Positions 9,454 through 18,607 of a stretch of DNA of 43,886 bases are shown here, piece after piece. Source of the stretch: JBBRXJ01 sp038248505 (GTDB taxonomy: Bacteria; Bacteroidota; Bacteroidia; Bacteroidales; JBBRXJ01); the NCBI GenBank assembly GCA_038248505.1, contig JBBRXJ010000016.1, forward strand, positions 1 through 43,886, written 5' to 3'. The notes under the pieces are model-generated. The model searched no databases, had not been told where the DNA came from, and saw only the letters and a program-made list of their open reading frames with translations. The position numbers were made by a program, and so were the translations under genes. Position 1 is the first letter of the stretch, and every line of letters starts with the position of its first letter.

Positions 9454-10860
9454 TTGAACCAATCTTCAACAATATGTGCAATCTCAACAGCTCCCGGACA
9501 AGGCGCTGTTGCATTAATTCGCGTTAGTGGTGAGAAAGCTATAGATATTTGTGAAACATTATTTGTTGCAGCCAATAAAAAAAAGTTAACAGAGCAAGAA
9601 TCCGGAAAAACTATACTCGGCAATATCTTTTCAGACAAAGAAAATATTGATGAAGTACTACTATCGCTATTTAGAGCACCCCACTCCTACACTGGCGAAA
9701 ATGTTATTGAAATTGCTTGTCATGGTTCGATATATATTCAACATGCAATAATTCAACTTCTGATACAAAAAGGTGCCGTAGCTGCACAGGCAGGTGAATT
9801 TACCATGCGGGCTTTTTTGAATCACAAAATAGATTTATCGCAAGCCGAAGGAATTGCCGATTTAATATCCTCACAAAGTTCGGCTGCACATAGAACAGCA
9901 TTAAATCAGCTAAAAGGAGGAATAAGCAATAAACTACATGCCTTGCGTAATATGTTAGTTCAGTTTATATCGTTGGTGGAATTGGAGCTTGATTTTTCAG
10001 AAGAAGATGTTGAATTTGCCGATAGAGGAAAACTAAAACTTTTAGTTGAAGAAATTTACACAGAAGTACAACGATTAAAAAACAGCTTTAGCCTTGGGAA
10101 TGCTATTAAACATGGTATTCCAACAGCCATAATTGGGAAACCCAATACAGGTAAATCCACCTTATTAAATTATTTATTGCAAGAAGAACGAGCCATTGTA
10201 TCTGAAATTCCTGGAACAACGCGTGATTCCATTGAAGACATTGCAATCATTCATGGCATAGCATTTCGATTTATTGATACTGCTGGTATTCGCGAAACGA
10301 ATGACAGTATTGAGATACTTGGTATTGAACGGAGTTTTGAAAAAATTCATAAAGCATCCATTATTTTATTAATGGTAGATGCTGAGGATTGTTTATCCGA
10401 GATAAACATGATGGTAAATGCGATTCGTAGTCATCTTGAATCGCATCAGCACCTTGTTCTACTCATTAACAAAACCGATCAGTTCAACGAAATTGAGCTC
10501 CAAACTAAATTTGGAATAATTGATTTTAATGGAATACATGGGCGTGAAAACATGCTACTCATTTCGGCTAAAAATGGCATTCATATTGATCAATTAGAAA
10601 CACGATTACTCGCCATCATACATGCTGAGCAATGGGAAAACAGCGATGTAATCATTACCAATAGCAGGCACTTTGAAGCATTAACAAGATCTTCAGAAGC
10701 ATTAGAGAAAGTATTGGAGGGCATGCAACAAAAGTTATCGGGCGATTTTTTGGCTCAAGATATTCGTCAAGTACTTCACTACATTGGTGAGATAACGGGG
10801 GCTATTACCAATGATGAGATATTGGGAGCAATATTTTCTAAGTTCTGTATCGGAAAGTAA
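9454..10860 (+). CDS. mnmE: tRNA modification GTPase MnmE
   Basis: MnmE with MnmG makes the cmnm5U34 modification in wobble uridines of several tRNAs. The 468-residue protein shows all three parts. The N-terminal folate-binding domain has ICAISTAPGQGAVALIRVSG. The central helical region encloses a G domain with Walker A GKPNTGKST, GTTRD and the DTAG motif. The C-terminal CIGK tail, whose Cys is required for activity, is the last four residues. The start is TTG six bases after the uxaC stop; the conserved N-terminus leaves no room for another start. It converges on the GH13 gene across about 105 bases with no obvious terminator hairpin. Confidence 0.96.
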   Translation: MNQSSTICAISTAPGQGAVALIRVSGEKAIDICETLFVAANKKKLTEQESGKTILGNIFSDKENIDEVLLSLFRAPHSYTGENVIEIACHGSIYIQHAIIQLLIQKGAVAAQAGEFTMRAFLNHKIDLSQAEGIADLISSQSSAAHRTALNQLKGGISNKLHALRNMLVQFISLVELELDFSEEDVEFADRGKLKLLVEEIYTEVQRLKNSFSLGNAIKHGIPTAIIGKPNTGKSTLLNYLLQEERAIVSEIPGTTRDSIEDIAIIHGIAFRFIDTAGIRETNDSIEILGIERSFEKIHKASIILLMVDAEDCLSEINMMVNAIRSHLESHQHLVLLINKTDQFNEIELQTKFGIIDFNGIHGRENMLLISAKNGIHIDQLETRLLAIIHAEQWENSDVIITNSRHFEALTRSSEALEKVLEGMQQKLSGDFLAQDIRQVLHYIGEITGAITNDEILGAIFSKFCIGK

Positions 10861-10965
10861 TTTGGGATTTCTGAATTCAAAATCTCTCAGCATTTTATAC
10901 CATCTCTTAATTTAACATAATCAATACTGCCATTGCACCCGAGCTAAAAATAAATTCAAAATACC

Positions 10966-12666
10966 CTATTTACAAATAAACCGCAACACTTGAGCAGAGC
11001 ATGATGGCAGCGATAGTTCTATTTTCTTTTCATGATATGTTTGCATTTTACCACTTAATAATTCGACACATTGAAATGGGCCATCAGCTGTAATTAGGGT
11101 GTTAAGATCAATAAAAATATCACGAGGGGTATAGATATCAAAATTACAAACGACTAAAAACCCCAACGAATCAACACCAGTATCTTCGCGATATGCAGCT
11201 ATAATTGCATCATGGCCATTGTCAACAAAGATACAGTTCTCGCCACGTCTGAAAGCGGAGTAATCATTCAAAATAGCGTTTACTTTGCCAATAAATAAAC
11301 CATAAATAGCCTCCTGAGGAAATACCATTTTATCTCTTCTGCCAATAAATTTTATTTGGTCAACGAAGGCATATTCAATCCCTTGTAAAATTCCAGTTGC
11401 CCCTGTGCCTAGCAATGCTGCGGCGATATATCGAGGAATGGTAGAATTCGTACTTCCAAATTCTTGCTCTGCAGTACCTGCATCATGTGAAGTGATAGGC
11501 ATGAAATATCGGATGTGTTTTGAAACACGATGTATATATTTTAAATATTCACGAAGTTGCGGCACAAATTTAAAGTTCCATGGTGTTGCTAAATTTAGAT
11601 TTAATCCCCACTTGGGTCCAGTATGCAACAAGGTGGTTTCATCAGTAAAATATTCGGCTAGAATACCAACATTTGGATACACTGAATGTAAGGCTTTGGT
11701 TAGTGATTGAACAAAATCAGGATTACTACTATGTAAATTATCAAAACGAACAAAGCCTCCTGTATCGTTAGCGTATTTGGCCCAGAATAAAGCATAATCA
11801 GTCATATACGACCATATTTCAGCACGAATGGCATCTGATGGATGTTCGTAATTTATTAGAATTAGGTCTTCCCAAATACACCATCCTTCGCTAGACCAAT
11901 ATCTAGCTCGTTGAAAACCGTCTGGTTGTTGAGGATTCGAAATAATCCAATCAGGCGCTTCCTGAGCCATATTACTATTTACACCCACATGGTTTAGTAC
12001 CAAATCAAAGCAGAGTCGAATACCTAGCGCTTTTGCCTCTTCAACATATTCTCCTAATTGAGTCAAGCCATCCATAGGTGATTGTTCTACTAAATATGCA
12101 GAATCGATATCAAAGAAATCTTTTGCTGAGTATGGACTTTCAGAAGTATCTAAGGCTGTGATAGGTAACAAATGAATGGCGTTGAAGCCCATGTTGTAAA
12201 TGCGTTTGAGATCGGCTTTCCAATCGGCCACAGTACCTGAAACAACAGGAATCATAGTGTACATTCTAAGTCCATCCACTTGAGAAGGGTCTATTAAAAC
12301 CCAAGCATCAGGTACAATATCTTGTAACCAGGATGCACCCTGATCTAATGAAAATTCGGCCCGGAACGAATGTAAACCAGAATGTTTCGGTCTTACATTA
12401 CAAATAAGTGTACGTGCATCTATACGACTAAAAGCCACTATATTCCATTTATCACCATCGCTCGAATTTATAGTTGTTACTAGTTTTGCCTCAATATTTT
12501 CAGGAATAGGCAATTCTGTTGTAATGGTTAAACTCAAAACCTCCCCTTGGCAAACGCGTGAAAAGCTCTGTCGGCCTACAGGATATGAACGACTAATATG
12601 CCCTGCAATGGGACTGACACGTTGGCGCTTAGGTAATATAGGTATTCTGCGGTGTTGAATAGACAT
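10966..12666 (-). CDS. GH13 alpha-amylase-family protein with GlgE-like features
   Basis: The 566-residue protein has an Ig-like N-terminal region (about residues 35-125) and then the GH13 barrel. Catalytic motifs are complete: region I DLVLNHVG (Asp221, His226), region II GFVRFDNLHS (Arg307, nucleophile Asp309), region III GILAEYF (acid/base Glu338) and region IV ITSHDAGT (Asp395). No signal peptide is visible, so it is probably cytoplasmic and acts on alpha-glucans. The DNxH and LAExF patterns and the N-terminal layout recall the maltosyltransferase GlgE, but region IV keeps a His-Asp pair as in hydrolases. It could therefore be an alpha-amylase, a debranching-type enzyme or a distant maltosyltransferase. 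It stands alone, convergent with mnmE, with no glycogen genes beside it. Confidence 0.78.
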   Translation of the reverse strand: MSIQHRRIPILPKRQRVSPIAGHISRSYPVGRQSFSRVCQGEVLSLTITTELPIPENIEAKLVTTINSSDGDKWNIVAFSRIDARTLICNVRPKHSGLHSFRAEFSLDQGASWLQDIVPDAWVLIDPSQVDGLRMYTMIPVVSGTVADWKADLKRIYNMGFNAIHLLPITALDTSESPYSAKDFFDIDSAYLVEQSPMDGLTQLGEYVEEAKALGIRLCFDLVLNHVGVNSNMAQEAPDWIISNPQQPDGFQRARYWSSEGWCIWEDLILINYEHPSDAIRAEIWSYMTDYALFWAKYANDTGGFVRFDNLHSSNPDFVQSLTKALHSVYPNVGILAEYFTDETTLLHTGPKWGLNLNLATPWNFKFVPQLREYLKYIHRVSKHIRYFMPITSHDAGTAEQEFGSTNSTIPRYIAAALLGTGATGILQGIEYAFVDQIKFIGRRDKMVFPQEAIYGLFIGKVNAILNDYSAFRRGENCIFVDNGHDAIIAAYREDTGVDSLGFLVVCNFDIYTPRDIFIDLNTLITADGPFQCVELLSGKMQTYHEKKIELSLPSCSAQVLRFICK

Positions 12667-13000
12667 AGGAAATATTAATTTTGTGGCAATATATGTTTTT
12701 TTTGGAATTTTTTAGGTCAAAATTGAAGACTAAAATTAGCTCTCAACAATAAAAATTAAAAACAATATTAACTAGCCCACACAATTATAAGCTAATTCCT
12801 TTAATTGTATAAATTTCATTGTATTGATATCAATCGCAGTGTAAATTAAAGATTTGGGATCCATCTTCTTTGTCATGGCTAACATATTTTTGATTTAATG
12901 ATGATAAAATCCAAATCGGTGGAATTGTTTCTTAATTAGCTCACTTCATTGAATATTCAATGATTTCACACTTAATTACAGCAAGTATTTATCATCTGCA
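12667..13000. other. Intergenic region between GH13 and the B12 operon
   Basis: This AT-rich gap holds the upstream region of the leftward GH13 gene and the downstream end of the B12 operon. A leftward ATG frame of 34 codons (12876-12772) is present but too short and unrecognised to call. No terminator hairpin with a U-run and no repeat was found. Confidence 0.4.
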
Positions 13001-14137
13001 TTATTGAGATTTAACAGGGCTTAACTGACTATTTCTGAAACAAATAAACCCTGGATTAATGCCTGCATCAAACGAATGTATTAATACCCCTGATTTTGAA
13101 TAACGATATACTTTTCCGGTATGAACATAGTCCACCGCATCGCTGAGATATATTTCGTTGGTTTCATTATCAATAGCGATGGCATAAAGGGTGCGTCCAT
13201 CACTTTTAATAAAAGGTGTTGTGGGTATTACGTTATCATTGACAGACATTCTAAATACATCCCTATTTAAAAATAAAAGGGTATCATTAGTGTAGTTTAG
13301 CACCAGATCACTAGGCAAATCATTAGTGGAAGAAAAATTAATTAAAAAATCAATTTGCTTAGTTTGTGCATCAATTCTAACTAAAGAGGGTGCTTCATTG
13401 CCAAAGGAACTACCTGCAAAACCGCCATCGCAGAGTACCCAAAGTTTATTGTTTTTATCAAGCACCATACTTAATGGTTGCTTGTTAACATCAATGGTAT
13501 CAGTTAACACATCGGTTTCGGTATGAATACATAAAATCGTATTGTCGAAGGACCAACTGTTTACAAAAACAAATTTATCAAAGGCCACAAAGCATTCACT
13601 TGTGTGTTGTAATGCAGACTGTACGGAATTGCGAATATTAATTTTAGCGGTTACAGAAAGTGTTTGCGGATTAAAAACGGTAATTTCAGATGCATATAAG
13701 TCACTGATATAGCCTTTTTGGTCGTTAATGATATAAACATAACGCGGCGATGTAAGGTCTGTTATTTTGCCAATATACTCAAAAGTAAATGGATTTATAA
13801 CATATACTTTACCCGAATTATTGACCGTAATATATGCTCTATTACCAACAATGGTCATAGAATGCGCTACATCGCCAAGAGGAGCACCATTAACGGGAAA
13901 AAATATATCAGCCTGTGTTTTTTTTGTTTGAGGGTCATAATAGGTGATGCTTGAATTACTAAACATGAAGTTTCCTTCATTCACAATAAATACGCCCTTT
14001 TCGGTTAGTTTCTCAACATCTTTTTTAATACCAATTATTTCAAACGGGTCTTTTTGAGTGCATGAAATAATGAGAATGGCATGAAGTAATGCTATGATTA
14101 ATGGGGCTTTATTACTTTTAATGATAAATAAAATCAT
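13001..14137 (-). CDS. BtuG-like beta-propeller surface lipoprotein (YncE/DUF5074 type)
   Basis: The N-terminus is a lipoprotein signal ending LIISC with Cys26, so the mature protein should be lipid-anchored and probably surface exposed. The rest reads as a YncE-like seven-bladed propeller. It has repeated blade motifs such as GVFIVNEGNFMFSNSSITYYD, NRAYITVNNSGKVYVINPFT, and QKGYISDLYASEITVFNPQT. In gut Bacteroides, BtuG is such a lipoprotein. It sits on the BtuB transporter and binds cobalamin with extreme affinity. Here the gene is the last of a riboswitch-headed operon directly after a BtuB-like receptor, which supports the same job. The 137-base gap to the receptor gene contains a small GC-rich hairpin. 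B12 binding itself is inferred from context and family, not from seen residues. Confidence 0.8.
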   Translation of the reverse strand: MILFIIKSNKAPLIIALLHAILIISCTQKDPFEIIGIKKDVEKLTEKGVFIVNEGNFMFSNSSITYYDPQTKKTQADIFFPVNGAPLGDVAHSMTIVGNRAYITVNNSGKVYVINPFTFEYIGKITDLTSPRYVYIINDQKGYISDLYASEITVFNPQTLSVTAKINIRNSVQSALQHTSECFVAFDKFVFVNSWSFDNTILCIHTETDVLTDTIDVNKQPLSMVLDKNNKLWVLCDGGFAGSSFGNEAPSLVRIDAQTKQIDFLINFSSTNDLPSDLVLNYTNDTLLFLNRDVFRMSVNDNVIPTTPFIKSDGRTLYAIAIDNETNEIYLSDAVDYVHTGKVYRYSKSGVLIHSFDAGINPGFICFRNSQLSPVKSQ

Positions 14138-14172
14138 GTTATTTTATCTGTTATTTTTTACACTTTTTTATT

Positions 14173-14189
14173 CGCCCCCTTCGGGGACG
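14173..14189. other. GC-rich hairpin between btuB-like and btuG-like genes
   Basis: CCCC at 176-179 and GGGG at 183-186 (within 14 kb) flank a TTC loop, and outer CG/CG pairs extend the stem with one mismatch. It stands out in a very AT-rich intergenic stretch. No U-run follows on either strand, so it is not a classical terminator; an RNA-processing or stability element is possible. Confidence 0.45.
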
Positions 14190-14274
14190 TTGCGTTAAAA
14201 TGGCGTTTGTTAATTTATTTCACTATCGTTTCTAATATTTTATTCTCAATTATTAAGCTACTTTGCAGCATTCA

Positions 14275-16215
14275 TTAAAATTTTAAATTAAGCATAACTG
14301 AAAAATATCGTCCGGGCATGGCTCTAAATAATATTGCTTGATAATTAATATTAAAAAGATTGTAAACTTTTATTTGTAGGCTCAAATGGAGCTTGTATAT
14401 ACTGAATTGTCTTGCCAAAAAGACATCATTTATATAATGTGGATTAAGTACAATTTCATAAGAACTAGCTTCGCTATCTGGCGTTGTGTAACGTTTACCA
14501 ATATATTGCACGAGCCATCCCCCACTCCATTTTTTAAATGAACCAAGTATTCGAATGTTGTATTTATGAATTGGCATATAAATTAACTGATGGTTTCTAT
14601 TTGAATCGGCAAGTAACAAACCATTCAAATTTGTTGCGCGTGTAAAAGCATAGTTGCCCAAAATGGTAAAACTTGCATTTCGCATGTTATAGTTTGTTTT
14701 AATTTCAAATTCACCCCCACGACTTAATACTTCCCAAAGATTTACAGGTTCCCAGTAGCGAGCAGTGGTAGGCTGCCAAATAATCCAATTAATTATATGT
14801 GAGATATATGCCGTAAGTCTAGTGCGTAACTGAAAGCTATCGGCTTTTAAAAAGGAGCTTAATCCTAAATCAGCAGAATAGCCCTCTTCAGGCTTTAAAT
14901 TGGGGTTTCCTCCCGGTATCCAATACAAATCGTTTAACGAAGCTTGATGATAATTACGTGCTAAGGTACTATTGATAGATAAACGCTTATCTCTCAGCAA
15001 GTCGTATGCTCCAGAAATGGACGGTATGAGTGGTACCCAAGTATTATCGTACACATCCTCTCGTAATTGAAAAATAAAGGACGATTTTGACCATTTTGCA
15101 CTCAATCGGGTAAAGGCTGCCAAATTATTTCGAGACGTATTATATCCTAAATTGATGGATGGCGAATAATCAAATGTTCGCACTATTTCATGATTAAAAT
15201 CTACCCCACTTACCCAGAAAAAGTATTTTTTTAGCCCTTTTTCAATACTTAAACGATTAAAACTTCCCTCCTCGGCACTTCTTGAGTCATTATTCACATA
15301 ATCAAACACTTCCGACTCCCGAAGATAATTTATTTTAGATACAACAAATGCGCTTCGCAAGTTAATTAGGCAATTTGAGCTTATACGATGAGAAGCATGA
15401 ATAATAGAACGTATAAACTGATTCGATTGTTCTTCTTTGGTATCACTTCCCTCAAAAGACATGAGTTTTGAAAGCTGCCTATAATCGTTTTGAACCCATA
15501 TTTTTGCACTTATAATTGTTCGAGCCGATGGGCGATAATACCATTCTTGTAATATGGCCTTCTGATTATAGGAAGCATTCTTCTGATTATCATAAGCATA
15601 AGGCAAAACAGCCGTATTGTAATATCTAAAGTCATTTTCAGAAGTGCTTAGCACAAAACGCGTTACAAATTGAACTCGTTTACTACCCGCGTGAAAAGAA
15701 CCCGATGCGCCATACGTTCCAAAACTCCCATATTCAAAATTTATGGAAGACCTTAGTCCTTGCTCATATATAGGAGACGTTGAAAGACAGACTGCACCGC
15801 CTAATGCACCGCTTCCTTCAGCAAGTGATGAGCCGCCATAAAGAATATCCGCTCTATCAATAAAAACGGCAGGAATTTGAGAAAAATCGGTTTGACCGAG
15901 CATTGGAGAATTCAGTAAAATGCCATTCCAACTCACACGCGTATGCGACGCAGCAGTACCTCTAAAAGCAGCAGTAGCAAGAGCTCCACGTCCGTAATTC
16001 TTAATAAATACGGGGCTTGATGATTGAATTATTTCCGCCAAAGAGGATTCAGGATTGCGTTTAAGCACCGTTGAATCGATTGTACTTATTGACAAACCAG
16101 CCGTATGAATGCGTTGTATAGCAAATATGGTAACGGTTTCAATAGAGTCACTTAAGTCTTGCGCTCGGGTAGCAATGAACAAGCAGAGAAAGCATATTAC
16201 AACGAATGCTTTCAT
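14275..16215 (-). CDS. TonB-dependent outer-membrane receptor, BtuB-like (cobalamin)
   Basis: The 646-residue protein has a signal peptide ending in TRAQ, then SIETVTIFA as a plausible TonB box. A plug domain follows, with SSLAEIIQSSSPVFIKNYGRG, TAAFRGTAASHTRVSWNG, IDRADILYGGSSLAEGSGALGG. After that come many alternating beta-strand segments ending in an aromatic residue (VMLNLKF), which is the outer-membrane barrel. The length and the lack of an N-terminal carboxypeptidase-like domain fit BtuB rather than the larger SusC type. The cobalamin riboswitch at the head of the operon and the BtuG- and BtuH-like partners on either side indicate vitamin B12 or cobamide uptake. The cytoplasmic-membrane ABC genes (btuCDF) are not in the window. 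Confidence 0.88.
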   Translation of the reverse strand: MKAFVVICFLCLFIATRAQDLSDSIETVTIFAIQRIHTAGLSISTIDSTVLKRNPESSLAEIIQSSSPVFIKNYGRGALATAAFRGTAASHTRVSWNGILLNSPMLGQTDFSQIPAVFIDRADILYGGSSLAEGSGALGGAVCLSTSPIYEQGLRSSINFEYGSFGTYGASGSFHAGSKRVQFVTRFVLSTSENDFRYYNTAVLPYAYDNQKNASYNQKAILQEWYYRPSARTIISAKIWVQNDYRQLSKLMSFEGSDTKEEQSNQFIRSIIHASHRISSNCLINLRSAFVVSKINYLRESEVFDYVNNDSRSAEEGSFNRLSIEKGLKKYFFWVSGVDFNHEIVRTFDYSPSINLGYNTSRNNLAAFTRLSAKWSKSSFIFQLREDVYDNTWVPLIPSISGAYDLLRDKRLSINSTLARNYHQASLNDLYWIPGGNPNLKPEEGYSADLGLSSFLKADSFQLRTRLTAYISHIINWIIWQPTTARYWEPVNLWEVLSRGGEFEIKTNYNMRNASFTILGNYAFTRATNLNGLLLADSNRNHQLIYMPIHKYNIRILGSFKKWSGGWLVQYIGKRYTTPDSEASSYEIVLNPHYINDVFLARQFSIYKLHLSLQIKVYNLFNINYQAILFRAMPGRYFSVMLNLKF

Positions 16216-16250
16216 TCATGCCAATTTTGGATGAAATTGTTTTCATTCAT

Positions 16251-17240
16251 TTATTTCTTCTCAACTTTGGTGATGAATGATTTACCATCCTTTTGAATTT
16301 TGAAAAAATACATACCACAAGGCCAAGAGGATACATCTATTTTTGGAATAGTAGCTGTTGTAAAACGGTTCTGATAAATTGTATTTCCAAGAATATTACT
16401 AACAGAGATGCAAACATCGGTGGTTTTACTCAATGAAATATTTACAAAATCGTATGCCGGAATAGGCCAAATATTAATGCGAACGTCATCATAATCCTGA
16501 ATACTTTCGATGCTTTTAAGGTTATTTAGAATACCTACTGCATCTAAATCAAAGCCACAAGAATAAAATGGAGTTGGCCAAGGATCGTTAATGATATTGC
16601 CCGAAGCATCGAATGACGAGAAGAATGTAATATTTCCAACCACATCGATTATTCGTATATGAGTAATATTTTTCATATCCAATACAGAAGAAGTATCAAG
16701 CACACTCAAATCAAAAGGGGTTCCATATAGAGTTCTGTATTTTCCAGCCAAATTATTAATTTTTTGAGCATCTATTCGATCAAAAGCTCCCTTCTGTGAT
16801 GCGCTTGAAGTAAGCGATGCGGAAGGAAATCGAACAAAATGCAGCCCATCACTACTCACTTCAACAAATGCCAATTCTAAAAAATCATCCATGAATGCAT
16901 TTTCAAAAACAGCGAAATCAAAACCAGGTCCATCAATAATATGTGAATTAAACTCTAAGGTTGCCATACCACCATCACCTAGACTAACACTGAGATTATC
17001 GGCTTTTAATGTTGCATTTATTTCATCGCCATAAGAGGCTTTATTGCTAGCCATATCTGTTACAGAGGTATCGGATATATTAATAAAACCACGATGGACA
17101 GTGCAAGAATATGCCCAATCAACAAATGAAGCGGATTGACAATGAATAGCCGTAGTACCCGACACACCAACCATAGGCGCATACTGAGCCAACGTAATAA
17201 GCTCAATAAAAAAGGCAAGTAAAATTAAAGATGATTTCAT
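16251..17240 (-). CDS. T9SS-exported surface protein of the B12 operon
   Basis: The 329-residue protein has a signal peptide ending near ITLAQ. A beta-rich middle contains GDGGMATLEFNSHIIDGPGFDFAVFENAF and SSDGLHFVRFPS (each read as short blocks). The last about 75 residues have the type A sorting-domain look: INIWPIPAYDFVNISLSKTT, then SNILGNTIYQ, then GMYFFKIQKDGKSFITKVEKK. It should cross the outer membrane by T9SS and be attached at the cell surface. Its start is 2 bases from the preceding DUF4465 gene and its stop 35 bases before the BtuB-like gene, so it is firmly inside the riboswitch-controlled operon. The FDFAVFENAF motif occurs in uncharacterised cell-surface proteins of Bacteroidota. 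A role in catching B12 or its carriers is inferred only from position. Confidence 0.72.
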   Translation of the reverse strand: MKSSLILLAFFIELITLAQYAPMVGVSGTTAIHCQSASFVDWAYSCTVHRGFINISDTSVTDMASNKASYGDEINATLKADNLSVSLGDGGMATLEFNSHIIDGPGFDFAVFENAFMDDFLELAFVEVSSDGLHFVRFPSASLTSSASQKGAFDRIDAQKINNLAGKYRTLYGTPFDLSVLDTSSVLDMKNITHIRIIDVVGNITFFSSFDASGNIINDPWPTPFYSCGFDLDAVGILNNLKSIESIQDYDDVRINIWPIPAYDFVNISLSKTTDVCISVSNILGNTIYQNRFTTATIPKIDVSSWPCGMYFFKIQKDGKSFITKVEKK

Positions 17241-17242
17241 AT

Positions 17243-18070
17243 TTAATTCTTTTTATAACTAATGTTGTCAAGACAAAAATAGCTTGGTGTATTCATTCCA
17301 AATTGGCCATTATCGGAGGAAGTGAAATCGAATCGCAACTCGCTTAATGAGCCAAGGGAGCTAAGGTTTATATTGATCCATGCTTTTACGATATAATCGA
17401 GATTACTACTTGATGCACGATAATCGGCTAAAAAGAAATCAATCTTTTTATTTAAATAATTGCCTGATGCACCATACGCTTTTATGGTAAGCATAAAAGA
17501 ATCTTGATCCGTATATGATACACCACCAAAGCGTTTAGTGAAGGCATCGCCTATTTTCATAGAAAGCGCACTATAGGTTGAATTTGTAACTTTAATACTA
17601 TCGATAATTCTGGGAGTTGAAAATTTTATAGCATGTACGCCCGAAAAACCGGGATAGTAAACCATATAATTGGATGAATTATTCGCACCCGAGCCTGCAT
17701 AACTAGCATATTGATTACCATATCCAGCGGTTGTGCTATCTTTTATATTAGAACAAGCAAAACCACTCCACGAACTATAAGTAGTATCGTAATCATTTGT
17801 AAAAGTTAGCTCTCCCAAAACAAATTTTCCTGAACGAACAGAGCCATTGAGAAAACTATCTGTGGGAACATCAAAACTCTCGAAGTCAATAAGTACACTA
17901 AAAGTATTATTATTAACAGGAGGCTTTTGATGATCATCTACTGTATAAGTAAAATTATCAGGTAAAGAATCAACATTTTTTTCTTTTTCGCATGAAGAAA
18001 AAGCAATAGAGGAAGTCAGAACAACTAGTGATAACACTTTTGATAATGACCCAATTAAAACACGTTTCAT
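17243..18070 (-). CDS. BtuH-like (DUF4465) surface lipoprotein
   Basis: The 275-residue protein starts with a lipoprotein signal ending AFSSC (Cys27). EKEKN follows, and acidic and basic residues after the Cys are typical of surface export in this phylum. The mature part fits the DUF4465 family: ENFDE-like opening LIDFESFDVPTDSFLNGS, then TFTNDYDTTYSSWSGFACSN, SVTYSTY-like NSTYSALSMKIG, FGGVSYTDQDSFMLTIKAY and a closing FCLDNISY strand. In Bacteroides, DUF4465 lipoproteins of B12 loci (BtuH) bind cobalamin at the surface. This is the first gene after the cobalamin riboswitch, 136 bases downstream of it. Binding is inferred by family and position. Confidence 0.8.
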   Translation of the reverse strand: MKRVLIGSLSKVLSLVVLTSSIAFSSCEKEKNVDSLPDNFTYTVDDHQKPPVNNNTFSVLIDFESFDVPTDSFLNGSVRSGKFVLGELTFTNDYDTTYSSWSGFACSNIKDSTTAGYGNQYASYAGSGANNSSNYMVYYPGFSGVHAIKFSTPRIIDSIKVTNSTYSALSMKIGDAFTKRFGGVSYTDQDSFMLTIKAYGASGNYLNKKIDFFLADYRASSSNLDYIVKAWININLSSLGSLSELRFDFTSSDNGQFGMNTPSYFCLDNISYKKN

Positions 18071-18206
18071 TTTAAAAACTTTAAGGTTAAGTAATTGATT
18101 AATAAATAATCAACACTCGTAGCCTAAACGATAAAATTGCGGTGATATAAGATTTATGATACACCCCGCGCTTTTTTCCCGAAAGCATCGAATATTGTTT
18201 TTATAG

Positions 18207-18378
18207 ATGGCAGGTCTTCTGACTCGCTCCATTTTGCACGCCTTCCCATCCCTTTTTATAGGAACAGTGGCTTATTAGGTGTGCAAAACATTAAAGAGCT
18301 TACAGCAGCGGGAACTGTTCAGGATTTACACCTGATTCCCTTTTCATCCTACTTTCACATGAAGTGATTTCGGAACCA
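18207..18378 (-). promoter_or_regulatory. Cobalamin (AdoCbl) riboswitch
   Basis: Read on the minus strand, the conserved core of the class is present in order. It runs AAAAGGGAA, then GGTGTAAATCC, then the C-A-GT-CCCGCTGCTGTAAG block with the B12 box, then CCACTG, ATGGGAAGGCG, and finally GTCAGAAGACCTGCC. It is oriented towards the four leftward B12-operon genes and lies between their promoter and the first start codon. High cobalamin should lower their expression, as for btuB leaders in general. The region 18071-18206 would hold the expression platform; I could not resolve its alternative hairpins by eye. Confidence 0.95.
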
Positions 18379-18387
18379 TATATACTG

Positions 18388-18417
18388 CAAATCTAGAATT
18401 ATTTTTTATTAAACAAA
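18388..18417 (-). promoter_or_regulatory. Promoter of the B12 operon
   Basis: On the minus strand TTTG (18417-18414) is followed by an 18-base spacer and TAGATTTG (18395-18388), matching the Bacteroidota -33 TTTG and -7 TAnnTTTG elements. Start of transcription near 18381 would place the riboswitch at the very 5' end of the mRNA. Confidence 0.65.
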
Positions 18418-18607
18418 CATTTTTAAAATTTTTATGTCCAAAACATAAAGCGCTAGCTTATTGCGTTAAATACTAACAATAAGACATATACAAATAACAA
18501 TAAAACACATACTATTAAAAACTTATGAACAGATGAAAATTAATCATTGTCAGTTTAATATCAATGTTTACATTTAATAAATGATTTCATTTTAAAATGT
18601 TAATTTT

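Noticed and set aside
12772..12876. Leftward 34-codon ATG frame in the GH13/B12-operon gap
   Set aside because: Too short, no recognisable motif, and no promoter or ribosome-binding context that would support it.
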